This document shows, piece after piece, positions 56,001-64,000 of a stretch of 64,000 bases of DNA (position 1 is the first letter of the stretch; the number at the start of each line of letters is the position of its first letter). Source of the stretch: Liolophura sinensis (Eukaryota; Mollusca; Polyplacophora; Chitonida; Chitonidae); the NCBI RefSeq assembly GCF_032854445.1, contig NC_088305.1:7941606-8005605 (forward strand), written 5' to 3'. Below the pieces are notes generated by a model that worked only from the letters and a program-made list of their open reading frames with translations, ran no database searches and had not been told where the DNA came from. The position numbers and the translations under genes were made by a program.

Positions 56001-57780
56001 GGTATTATGTAGAAATTAAGTTTTGTTAGGCAACAAATGTTGATTCTGCTATAGACTGTATATTCTGGATCATAAATGTTATACAGGAGTGTCCCAACTC
56101 CTACACCCGTGAAATAGGCCAAAGCCGACAAATTGTGGAGTATCAGGGCTTGTCGGGCCGTAACCCGAAGAGTGAACATTACTTTTTGGTGATGTTCTTA
56201 AATTTCAGGTACATCAAAAGAAAAGATATCTTACTTCAATATAATAGGAAATACAAGGAGGCTGGCTGGGACCTCTGCCACTGAAGAGAGAAACAAGTTG
56301 AGGTAGCGGTTTCCCGACATCACGGATGAGACCATGTACAGGCCGTAGTAGGTCAGGGAGTTGGTGAACCTGGAAATGTAGTTAAGTTAGTCAGCCAGGT
56401 AGGTACGTTAGTGAGCTTGAAAATGTAGGTAAGTTAGTCTACCAGTTAGGTACGTTAGTGAATCTGGAAATGTAGGTAAGTTAGTCAGCCAGGTAGGTGT
56501 TTTAGTGAACCTGGAAATGTAGGTCAGTTAGTCAGCCTGGTAGGTACGTTAGTGAACCTGGAAATGTAGGTCAGTTAGTCAGCCTGGTAGGTACGTTAGT
56601 GAGCCTGGAAATGTAGGTCAGTTAGTCAGGCAGGTAGGTGCTTTAGTGAAACTGGAAATGAAGGTTTTATAGTCAGCCAGGTAGGTATGTTAGTGAACTT
56701 AGAAATGTAGGTAAGTTAGTCAGCCAGGTAGGTATGTTAGTGAGCTTGAAAATGTAGGTAAGTTAGTCTACCACTTAGGTACGTTAGTGAATCTGGAAAT
56801 GTAGGTAAGTTAGTCAGCCAGGTAGGTGCTTTAGTGAACCTGGAAATGGAGGTCAGTTAGTCAGCCAGGTAGGTATGTTTGTGAACCTGGAAATGTAGGT
56901 CAGTTAGTCAATCAAGTAGACACGTTAATGAACCTGGAAATGTAGGTCAGTTAGTCAGCCAGGTAGGTACGTTCGTTAGTGAACCTGGAAATGTGGCCCC
57001 ACATTTATCAAACATCTTAATATAATTAATGGTCACATGTAAACGGTGAAACAGGTCCTGAAGTGGTTTAATTCGTCAGAATGTTAGCAACATGTCTACG
57101 ACAGAACAAAGACGTCATAATCGACGATATGGTCTGAAAACTGAATTTGATCTGCAACCTGTTGATTTGAGGCCATGAAGTAAATTTCCATTCACCATTA
57201 ACGAGCCACTATGAACAAACCTTCAAGACTAAATGTGTACAAATATGGCCTGGATATCGTTCAAAAATGTAACCTATCAGGCCAAATTTCTGTGCCAATT
57301 TCAATTCCATTCGATCAACAGTGTTGATAAAAAGTTTGGAAAACTGTTTCGGAAGGTTGGAGGTGGGGGGGGGGGGGGGCAAACATATTATCCATATGAC
57401 CAGGAACAACCAATGAGCTTGTAAATGTTGAAATGTTGCCTAAAATCTTATCAACCAACCATGCGAGTAACATGACCAGTGTGACCCTCCTAAGTTTGAG
57501 GTGCTTCACAAGAGCCAGGGCCGTCACCTTCGTCTGTGCTGTGCTCGTGTTTTCTACCGACACACTTGGTTCGGTGTTAGTAGATTTTTCCTCCGCCTTC
57601 AACTCCTTGTCCGTATGGTTAATTTTACTCATATTCCCGTCTTGTGAGAAATACCGGGCTATGGCAGATGCAATAGTATCGGATTTGATACCGTTCTTTT
57701 TTCCGGCTTTACGAACGAGACGTGTGCCCTCTTCATGTTTTTGGTTTGCCAGCAGCCATCGAAGAGGTTCGTCAACAAAC
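46838..57780 (-). CDS. SLC22-like organic ion transporter, C-terminal half (six exons)
   Basis: Minus-strand gene; coding exons in order 57,460-57,780, 56,235-56,369, 55,682-55,767, 54,794-54,911, 52,039-52,111 and 46,838-47,041. All junctions are GT-AG and phases join without a shift to the stop. The SLC22 branch of the major facilitator superfamily moves organic cations, anions or zwitterions across the plasma membrane. Diagnostic blocks: DEPLRWLLANQKHEEG (family ESPRWL region after TM6), FTNSLTYYGL (TM7), CGRRPVLIAL, GKVGISGTYSVIFMYTPEVY, PTNIR, SSRIGGILAPF, and PLLPETKGRDLPQTLVDLE (family C-terminal signature). The N-terminal half is not in the window and must lie beyond 59.4 kb, past Polinton 2, if the gene is intact. 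Substrate cannot be told. Confidence 0.9.
47700..47815 (-). repeat. SINE family 1, divergent fragment
   Basis: TTTATTTATTTATTTCATTGG side, then a diverged core and body ending in GGGCAGAGTGTCGGG. Confidence 0.7.
48270..48972. repeat. 34-bp tandem repeat, about 13 copies
   Basis: Units of CATATACCAAAAGTGTGTGT followed by CATAAGTAGTACTG, interrupted by the family 2 SINE. One unit near 48,888 is shortened by loss of a GTGT. Confidence 0.9.
48308..48543 (-). repeat. SINE family 2, head-less, inside a tandem array
   Basis: (GTGA)n then GCTTGGGGTTTAACGTCG through CTGAACGCCAAGC. The tRNA-like head present at 6240-6317 is missing. It splits a 34-bp repeat unit. Confidence 0.85.
49318..49640 (+). 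repeat. Dispersed repeat R1, copy in SLC22-like intron
   Basis: GACTGTGTCTAATTCCGC, TTCATCGTGTTTAATTGGAT and GTTAAACGTCGTTTCGGG blocks in R1 order. A partial second copy follows at 49,925-50,085. Confidence 0.6.
52039..52111 (-). CDS. SLC22-like exon: TM11
   Basis: 73 bp; acceptor TTATATACAG, donor ACTGTG|GTAAAT, encoding AFGLGAASVSSRIGGILAPF. Confidence 0.9.
52290..52510 (-). repeat. SINE family 1 with internal gaps
   Basis: Complete core and body; the tRNA-like head is partly retained to about 52,505. Confidence 0.8.
52515..53340. other. Intron sequence, nothing recognised
   Basis: Holds a short palindromic region near 52,899-52,928 (GGAGATCACATGGAC...GATCATGTGATCTCC) that could form a hairpin. 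Confidence 0.4.
53340..53790. repeat. Degenerate TGATTGATTCATGATT-rich region
   Basis: Cryptic simplicity: GATTGATT, GATTCATG and TGATGAAT words recur without a fixed period. Confidence 0.55.
53945..54200 (-). repeat. Dispersed repeat R1, minus fragment
   Basis: CAAGATCAATAATCGCAAGACC and ACATTTAGCACAAACCACCA segments match R1 in inverse. Confidence 0.5.
54794..54911 (-). CDS. SLC22-like exon: TM10-11
   Basis: 118 bp; acceptor GTTTGTTAG, donor TATTAG|GTAAGT. It encodes YTPEVYPTNIR, the conserved loop motif of the family. Confidence 0.9.
55487..55745 (-). repeat. About 66-bp repeats copied from an exon/donor junction
   Basis: Three extra copies lie left of the real exon 55,682-55,767. Each includes 57-59 bp related to the exon's 3' end, the donor-like CACGG|GTTAGT and about 9-11 bp of intron. 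Confidence 0.85.
55682..55767 (-). CDS. SLC22-like exon: GRR motif and TM9
   Basis: 86 bp; acceptor CACCAATAG, donor CCACGG|GTTAGT. It carries CGRRPVLIALHLLAG. Its 3' end is the parent of the roughly 66-bp repeats to the left. Confidence 0.85.
56235..56369 (-). CDS. SLC22-like exon: TM7-TM8
   Basis: 135 bp; acceptor ACATTTCCAG|GTTC, donor TTGAA|GTAAGAT. It encodes 45 residues including NSLTYYGLYM and LNLFLSSVAEVPASLL. Its acceptor is the parent of the adjacent 47-bp array. Confidence 0.9.
56362..56997 (-). repeat. 47-bp repeats copied from an intron/exon acceptor junction
   Basis: Thirteen further units follow the real acceptor. On the coding (minus) strand most read GACCTACATTTCCAG|GTTCA or a close variant. 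This includes a branch-point-like CTAAC/CTGAC, a short pyrimidine run and AG, plus the first bases of the exon. Confidence 0.9.
57460..57780 (-). CDS. SLC22-like exon: intracellular loop to TM7 start
   Basis: 321 bp after the acceptor TTTTCCCATAG, ending CGCATG|GTTGGT. The last TG joins the G of the next exon to make Trp. The loop is longer and more Ser/Thr/Glu-rich than in vertebrate members. Confidence 0.9.
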
Positions 57781-59397
57781 CTATGGGAAAACGAATCACA
57801 GAAGGAAATTTGTCTTAATACCATGTTAAACGTAAAAACACGTCCAGTCTTCTTGGTTTTACATAATACTCTTATTCCGTAATATATACTTACATGTCAA
57901 ATCGTCTGTAAATATCCTGTTTCCTCCCACCAAAATGCTGTCCGCCGTCGTATAAGTGAAATATTCTTGAATACAGCGTAAAACACCAACCAAATAAATA
58001 AATAATGTAAGTAAATATATGTGTTTAAAAGGCACAGCCTCTTTACCAATATCATCTCCAATAAACTTAACCTTTCTGACGAATGTCCTTTAATGAAATG
58101 ACTTTAATTTCTGAAAAGTTGACAGCCAGCGCCACTGACATCATTTGGTTGCTTCTACATTCCGGATACGTGGAGCATGGCGTATCTCTGTCCCTCTCTA
58201 GCCCCCCTCCCCCTCCCAACAAAGTTTTAATAGCCCTACAATAGTTTTATTGACAGAAACGCGCTTATTTCCGATTTAACGTTGCAACATTGCTTTTGTC
58301 GTATTGCAACGTTCCACACCGCTTCTACGGCAACGTTATAACCTTATGCAGACTAGGTTGTGACGATGGAAATATTTTCCTAATCAAACGAACCCTGGCT
58401 GCGCATATGTAACGTTTGGTTCAGATTTTACCCATCTGTTACGAGGAATCAGGGATTACCTCAGTCGGCGAAAGCGCAGCTGGCATTGTACGTCATATTT
58501 GCCACCGATTTTTATCAATGCATTATGTAAATGAGTGGAAGTTATCCGTCGGCAAAATTAAAAATATTATTCACCTTACATGTAAATCTGGTTTGGTTTG
58601 GTAATTGTACCTCATTGCCACAAAAGCTAGTTATTCCGTAACATCACATTCGATTAACATGATAATAGAAAAACACTAATGCGTACAATCCTGGGCATTC
58701 TTGTCTTTTGCTTAATTTTTAAATAAATACAATTAATTACTGAATTACCTCAGTTCGAACTTCAACAATCCTTTGCGACACCAAATCGACAATGCTGACA
58801 CACCGTCTGAACAAGATAAATATGAAACCGGCAATTCTCTGGCAAAATCAAGCAAACGAACGAGTCGTATCCCTGATGGAAATTGAGACGACCACACTGG
58901 CTGATCCTTCATTGAACTCTGTTCGTCAGTTGCAATCAGGCAAATTAAAGCAGACTGACGCAACTCTAAACCAAGGACAGGTTAAGATTTACAAGAAACG
59001 GAAGAGGATCCTTATTGCGCAGACGGAATCATCTTACGGGGTCCAGAATAGTAGTCCTAAGGCAAATTACAGTATGATCAGACTGTGACATAAGAGTCGT
59101 TGTCTTTTTTTTGGTAAAACACAGCTGATGAGAGAAAAAGTTTTGTTGAATATGTCATACACGACTGCTATGCATGTTGTTTGAATTATCATCACAACAT
59201 GGGAGAACTAGTAAAAACATCAGAGATACCGCACAGGTGGTGGTTCAACATGTACCTGTGGCAGATATTTATGATTCCCTGACTTGTGGCTAGTATCCTG
59301 TTGTTATTCAACACTCTTGTCCATCCCGAGAAGTAGAGATAACAAATTCACCGAGCGCAACTTCCGTCATTTCAAAACGTGAACGCATTTGCACATG
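57781..59397. other. SLC22-like intron up to Polinton 2
   Basis: Contains a SINE family 1 3' fragment (57,915-58,005, plus orientation). I searched the minus strand for the preceding SLC22 exon (TM5-TM6 region) and did not find it. The 98-codon plus frame at 58,792-59,088 has no domain that I recognise. Confidence 0.5.
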
Positions 59398-59740
59398 AGT
59401 AGTAGAGATATTTGCAAACGTGTCTTCTTGGGGAGGACGGATGAGGGAATAGGGAGTGTGTCGTTGAGTCCGCGCTTTGCGCGTGACGTCAGCCTCGTGA
59501 CGTCACACTTTCCATGTCGCGCCAAAATGTCACGCGCGAGAGCATCAGTTCCATGTCGCGCCAAAACGGACCAATGCGTGAGTACCATTTCGTTCGCGCC
59601 AAAACTGGGGGAGCTTCATGTTATTCGCGCCAAAACTGATGTCACGCAAGTGAGCAGCTCTGTTTTCCCCGCTCGATTATTTCGTCGACGTCCGCGTTGT
59701 ATAGTCCAATGAGCGAGGAGGTTGACAAATGCATGTACAT
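59398..59740 (+). promoter_or_regulatory. Polinton 2 left terminal repeat with CRE/CCAAT motifs
   Basis: The outer sequence matches Polinton 1. The inner part has CGTGACGTCA twice (near 59,484 and 59,498), TTCGCGCCAAAAC units and CGGACCAATG. It has fewer units than Polinton 1 left. Confidence 0.75.
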
Positions 59741-59789
59741 TGGATAATATATATCCACTGTCTGGGGGTAGGTTCACTAACTACACACG

Positions 59790-60923
59790 GACACCAGGAC
59801 GACGTCGGACTGTGCCTCGCACCGGCCGCCAGCCAATTCGTCAGCGGCAGCCACCGCCCCCGCCGCCGCGAGACCGGAAGAGGGGTCTGAGAACGCTCGA
59901 GGGCAGAGGCTCAGACCCGGTCAATACCGCTCTCCGTGCATTGTACTATGACCCCAACTGTCCAGCGTCTTACAATGGTGTTCCTCCCTTGCTCAAGGCA
60001 ACCCAGCAACATGGACTCAAAGTGAGCCGGACCCGTGTGTCGGCTTGGCTGGCTCAACAGGACACATACATGCTGCACCGTCCTGCGCTACGGCGCTACC
60101 CTCGTAACCGAGTTGTGGTTGGGGGTATAGACAATCAATGGCGGACCTGGTTGACATGACACCGTTTGCCAAAGAGAATGACGACAACCGTTACCTACTC
60201 ACCCGCATCGATGTCCTCTCCAAGTACGCCTGGGTGAATCCACTGCGCACCAAAACCGGCGTTCGTCTTTTCAGGAGAGGACGTCGATCGTTGTACCTGC
60301 AAACGGAAGAGCGCAAAGAATTTCTGAACAGACCATTCCAAAGGACGACGGGGTGTTTTTCTTTCACACGTTTAACGAAACCAAAGCGTCCGTGGTTGAA
60401 CGGTTTAACCGTACTTTGAAAGGACGCATGTACAAATATTTCAACACGTACAACACTTGGCGGTAGCTGGACGCCTTACCGGCGCTGGTCCGCGGTTATA
60501 TTCGAGAGTATCACCAGAGTATACGGCGTGCACCCTTCGAAGTCACCACCCAGAACCAGAAAGAAGAGCGTCAAACCTTGTACAGTCCACCCACGTCCAA
60601 ACGATTGGTGTACCGTTATCGTGCCGGCGATTTCGTGCGTATAAGTAAAGTGAAAGGGGAATTTAAAAAAATCGTACCTGCAGAATTGGTGCAGGGAAAT
60701 GTTCTGCATCGTACGCACCGACCCTCGTCAGCCTGTCGTGTACTGACTGGAGAATTTGAACGGGGAACGGTTGCTCGAGACGTTTTACGAGACTGAACTG
60801 CAACCGTTTTATCAGGTGGAAAAGATCTTAAAAAGGGATCGTCGCCGAGCAATACTGTACTATTGGGTGAAGTGCATCGGCTTTAATTCTTGGGTGCCGG
60901 CCACGGACGTTAAACGTATGTAA
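59790..60923 (+). pseudogene. Polinton integrase with chromodomain, copy 2
   Basis: Blocks in order: ALYYDPNCPASYNGVPPL and VSAWLAQQDTYMLHRPALRR (N-terminal domain), RVVVGGIDNQW (first Asp), YLLTRIDVLSKYAWVNPL, YLQTEERKEFL (second acidic block, where the usual Asp reads Glu), ASVVERFNRTLKGRMYKYF (catalytic Glu kept), and VYRYRAGDFVRISKVKGEF (SH3-like). The C-terminal chromodomain reads YQVEKILKRDRRRAILYYWV...NSWVPATDVKRM, with the stop at 60,921. At least three frameshifts (near 60,150, 60,340 and 60,680) and a stop after NTYNTWR disable it. The chromodomain would direct insertion to particular histone marks, which is a family property. Confidence 0.9.
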
Positions 60924-61019
60924 CCCCAACGATGACGGGGGTAACTGTCACTCCCTATCGACCTACCTCAAGGGATAGATCAGTGGGTAGAAGGGTTGCT
61001 CAAGGATAAAGGTACCGTG

Positions 61020-61645
61020 GCAGCCGTGCTCGGAGTTCTCTTGTAAATCGGAGTTTTAGTGGGTGGACTGGCCGTGGAACTGAGAATGCAGCTCCTCCAA
61101 GACCAGTCGACCCTTCAATATCTACAAGGACAATTCAACAAGACGGTCCTTCGTTGGTCTGGGAAGCCTTTGTCCCCATCGCCGCCGCCGTCATCACCAC
61201 CATCATCACCACCGTTGTTGAGTGACATCGCGAGTGACATCGCGCGTCGGCTTGACAGCACCGTCCTGGGCGGTGACCTGACCCCCACCCCACTACCTAC
61301 CACGGCATTTACCCCTCGGCAGGACGCGTCCACGGACCCAACCATCAATTCCCGGTTGAAGTTTACGGTTCACCCCAGCTACGCCGGCGTCACCGACCAT
61401 CGCTCCCTAAAAACACTTCGGTACCGATCAACGTTTCCACACCCGTCTATTCTTCACCCAACACGGCGCGGAGCGGCATGTGCCGCAGCAGCAGCAGCAC
61501 TGCGTTTACCTTGCCCTCCTCACCAGTGGCGACCAGCAGCAGCAGTCGAGGTAGCAGCCTCACCCTTCCCGCCCGTTACGACGGCGACGGTTTCCGCAGC
61601 AGCCTCTCGCGCTGTCCTTCACCGTCACCCGTACGACCAGCCAAA
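61020..61645 (+). pseudogene. Pro/Ser-rich ORF between integrase and ATPase, copy 2
   Basis: A hydrophobic start (GVLVGGLAVEL, after a stop near 61,045) is followed by LLQDQSTLQYLQGQFN, a Pro/Ser run (61,165-61,215), DIASDIARRLDSTVLGG, DASTDPTINSRLKF and AGVTDHRSLK. The Ser-rich tail then shifts frame. The N-terminal hydrophobic segment plus a proline-rich linker suggests a membrane-anchored or virion-linked protein; function unknown. Confidence 0.5.
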
Positions 61646-61669
61646 CTGACTCACCTACCTTCTCCATCC

Positions 61670-62284
61670 TTGGATACTCGATTGGAGTATCCGTTTACCT
61701 GCATCGTCAGGAACGACGGGGTGTGGAAAGTCCGTGTTCGTGAAACGGTTGGTGGGACACGCTCAATCTCTCATTTACCCACCCCACAACGCGTCGTCTG
61801 GTGTTACGGGGAGTGGCAGACGTTGCACACCACGTTACCTAACGTTCGGTTTGAAGAAGGTGTGCCCAGCCCGTCAGCATTCCACCCGGGTTAGCGGTCG
61901 TTAGTCGTCGTGGACGATTTAATGGCCGAAGGGGACGAACGCGTGACAAAACTCTTTACCAAAGGCAGCCACCACCGTAATATCAGCGTGGTGTACATCG
62001 TGCAGAACTTATTTAACAAAACCAAAGATCATCGCACCATCAGTCTGAACACACACTACTGGGTGTTGTTCAAAAACCCGAGAGACGCTTCTCAAATTGC
62101 CACGATCGCTAAAGAGATGGTCCCGGGGTGGACGCAAGACGTGCGCGAGGCGTTTGAGGATCTCACTGCCGAACCTCAAGGGTATTTTCTGGTGGATTTC
62201 AAGCAAGCCACACCCGACCACCTGTGACTTTGCACCCACATCTTCCCTTGGGAGATTCAGCACGCCTACCTCCCCAAGTCATAA
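61670..62284 (+). pseudogene. Polinton packaging ATPase, copy 2
   Basis: YPFTCIV is followed, after a 1-nt frame change, by Walker A GTTGCGKSVFVKR (61,710-61,750), then RVVWCYGEWQ. A stop before SLVVVDDLMAEGDERV (Walker B, 61,905) breaks the frame. The remainder from 61,910 is open: HHRNISVVYIVQNLFN, HYWVLFKNPRDASQIA, FEDLTAEPQGYFLVDFKQ. A TGA at 62,225 interrupts near the end, which would otherwise stop at 62,282. It is less damaged than copy 1. Confidence 0.9.
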
Positions 62285-62337
62285 AACTTCGTACGCACGA
62301 TCTGCCGAATCAGTTGTTCCCACGTCAACCACCCACG

Positions 62338-62676
62338 ATGTCACGCCTGCTCCAACGTTACGGTTCCTTGGTGTCCCTGCTGGCTCGAGCCACCCTTGCT
62401 ATTCGACGCGCCGTGCTGCGCAGCAACGATCCGGGTTTACTTCGGTGTTTGTGTGAATGTGCTAAGAATGTGTTAAATGGAAACGTTCCACTATCGAAGG
62501 GAAAGTTACAACGGCACGAGACGGGTCTTTGAACTTTGTTCAAGAAAAGTGTTCCCCTGCATAGGAAAAGACGGACTGTTCAACGCGGTGGTCTGATTGG
62601 AGCGCTGTTCGGCCCCGTCCTCACCGCCACGCCAGCCCTCATCGGTGGCATCGTTAAGAGCATAGCTGGGAAGTAA
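62338..62676 (+). pseudogene. Small basic Polinton protein, copy 2
   Basis: The start at 62,338 gives MSRLLQRYGSLVSLL, then C-L-C-E-C-A-K-N-V-L-N-G-N-V-P-L, a motif seen in metazoan Polintons, then a basic RHETGL. After a frameshift near 62,530 it continues with KKSVPLHRKRRTVQRGGLIG and a hydrophobic end (SIAGK, TAA 62,674). It resembles the small core or membrane-active proteins of this element family; role inferred. Confidence 0.65.
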
Positions 62677-63343
62677 TGCAGCACGCCAAGAAAATAGCCT
62701 TGGTCGAGCCACGGCTATTAGATACGCTCACGCGGCCTCCATCCCCCTATCCCGTCTCCCCGTACCTCGTGCCCAGTACTGTTAAAGCCCTTTACGCGCT
62801 CGACCAAGAAATGGCATCGACCCTCCATGACACGACTCTCTCGGACGATGAGAAAATACAACGGTATCATCACACCCTTCAACAGCACTGTGGGATTCAA
62901 GATCAATACCAAGCCGCGCAGCATCCAAGTCCGACGACGAACCCTCCCACCGCCAGACCGGTTTCGGAAACAACTGCGGCTCGGTTTCAGCCCGCCTCTA
63001 AAGCACGTCATGAATTTACCGCACAACTGTCAAATGGGGCCGGCGGATCTGCGCACATGCGTGTGAAGGATTTACATGCCACCACACCCACGCTGTACGT
63101 GTACACGGACATTTGCGAACCGCGTTTAGTGGGAGAAACGCTGGCACCGCTGCTGCGGCTGGTCACCACAAAAGGGAAGTACGGCCTGCACATTTCCAAC
63201 ACGTGGAATACATCCCCGTACAGCGCAAGCATTTCTCGACCGTGGACATCAGGGACGACGCGGGCCAAACAGTCGTATTTGAACGCAGTAAAATGGTGCT
63301 GACACTTCACTTTCGACAGCGGCAAGCATTACCTTTGCAATGA
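62676..63343 (+). pseudogene. Putative virion protein, Polinton 2
   Basis: The start ATG overlaps the previous stop (TAATG). The frame is open for 170 codons: MQHAKKIALVEPRLLDTL, a helical LSDDEKIQRYHHTLQQH region, then the C-terminal domain LYVYTDICEPRLVGETLAPL and KGKYGLHISNTW. A frameshift near 63,205 moves the last strands to another frame (YIPVQRKHFSTVDI, KMVLTLHFRQR), stopping at 63,341. It is collinear with 28,856-29,636. Confidence 0.7.
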
Positions 63344-63606
63344 ATGTCGTACACGACCCCGCCATGTGTCGATCCTACATCGACTATTACACCGAGCAAG
63401 CCGGTGAAGGTGGGTTACATGCGTTCCGGGGTGCCGTTGTACAGCGCAATCACGGTTTGAGCGGCACTTTCATTAAAGTGGCACAGCCCTTGTTGAAGAC
63501 AGCTGTGAAAGCGTTGGGCAAAAATGCGTTACGTGCCGGACCGAAAGTCATGGACGACGTGTGGATCGAGGGGGTGCCGGTGAGCAAGGCTTTGAAACGA
63601 CGAGCT
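63340..63606 (+). pseudogene. Gly-rich capsid-associated protein, Polinton 2, truncated
   Basis: Starts within an ATGA overlap. It shows YYTEQAGEGGLHAFRG, V-V-Q-R-N-H-G-L-S-G and PLLKTAVKALGKNALRAGPK. It loses homology after SKALKRR, where the polymerase remnant begins on the other strand. Confidence 0.7.
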
Positions 63607-63609
63607 CGC

Positions 63610-64000
63610 TTTTTCCGTACCGAAATTCTGCTGATCATACTTCCAATCAGCATACGCCTGGAACCAGGCATGATGTCATTCACCTCCGCGAACTCCGCCA
63701 TGGTGGGACCTATGTCCTCCCAGCTCAAATCGATGTTTTTAAATATGGGTGGACATTCCGCAAAGTCCGCTTTGAGATGGTCCGGCACGTGGATGTCGCA
63801 TTCGACAAAGCCTAACAACAGGCCTTGGATGACAGCCTGTACCAGCTGAGCCTGCGTCTTGGGCTGTCGCTGTGAAGGGGGTAAGCCGTACCGTTGCAGG
63901 AAGGCGCGCAAGGCCGGGTTCGTTTTGCCGCAGGCGAAGAAACTCGCACTCCCATATGCACATCAACTGGTATCCCAACTGGCGACGAATTTGTCCCGCA
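63610..64000 (-). pseudogene. Polinton DNA polymerase B, middle fragment
   Basis: Minus-strand blocks from the right edge: GYQLMCIWECEF (about 63,930-63,970), a frameshift, then FVECDIHVPDHLK (about 63,775), PPIFKNIDLS with EDIGP (about 63,720) and SRRMLIGSM (about 63,650). This order is characteristic of Polinton protein-primed polymerases, upstream of the palm motifs. The fragment ends at the deletion junction at about 63,606 and continues past the window. Confidence 0.85.

Larger units (their letters stand above)
59398..64000. mobile_element. Polinton/Maverick 2, partial (runs off the window)
   Basis: The left end AGTAGTAGAGATATTTGC is collinear with the end of Polinton 1. The hexamer before it is CACATG; its partner would be outside the window. 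Gene order from the left is integrase, Pro/Ser-rich ORF, ATPase, small basic protein, putative virion protein and Gly-rich protein (all plus), then a minus-strand polymerase B remnant from about 63,600. Neighbouring genes overlap tightly (TAATG at 62,674; ATGA at 63,340), as in viral genomes. The major capsid gene is missing. It sits 5' of the SLC22-like exons. Confidence 0.95.

Noticed and set aside
57433-57882. 149-codon plus-strand ORF
   Set aside because: It is antisense to the SLC22-like exon 57,460-57,780, whose minus-strand reading has clear family motifs and fits the splice phases.
58792-59088. 98-codon plus-strand ORF
   Set aside because: Ordinary composition but no domain, no splice context and no related sequence in the window.

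Overview
The window is nuclear DNA of an invertebrate animal, most likely a mollusc. Coding sequence is sparse and split into short GT-AG exons. Several tRNA-derived SINEs carry a conserved core that I associate with molluscan genomes, and two decayed Polinton/Maverick elements and a Tc1-type transposon are present. There is no prokaryotic operon, CRISPR array or rRNA. The molluscan assignment is an inference from repeat content.

Layout. 1-14.5 kb is repeat-rich and gene-poor; two candidate minus-strand exons (7760-7835, 1768-1890) may belong to one unrecognised gene running off the left edge. 14,540-43,955 is a direct tandem duplication, unit A 14,540-32,587 and unit B from 32,588. Each unit carries a two-exon gene for a small secreted cysteine-rich protein. 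The unit B copy is intact (130 aa, eight cysteines); the unit A copy has an in-frame stop. Unit A later received a Tc1 element (17,331-18,696, TA target duplication) and an 8.1-kb Polinton (23,714-31,842, 6-bp target duplication GACTGT). Unit B keeps the matching empty site for both. A 31-bp minisatellite has about five units at the end of unit A and about 110 at the end of unit B (40.52-43.96 kb), each unit with a tRNA-like B box.

44-59.4 kb holds the C-terminal half of a minus-strand SLC22-type (organic cation/anion transporter family) gene, in six exons with matching splice phases from 57,780 down to the stop at 46,838. Two of its splice junctions have been copied into tandem arrays: the acceptor of the exon at 56,235-56,369 (about 13 extra copies) and the donor of the exon at 55,682-55,767 (about three). 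From 59,398 a second Polinton runs past the right edge.

The Polintons share the gene order integrase, Pro/Ser-rich ORF, FtsK/HerA-type packaging ATPase, small basic protein, a beta-rich putative virion protein, a small Gly-rich capsid-associated protein and (copy 1 only) the major capsid protein, with protein-primed DNA polymerase B converging from the other end. Both have lost different parts, and most genes carry frameshifts. The terminal repeat regions contain arrays of CCAAT-box and CRE-like (TGACGTCA) motifs.
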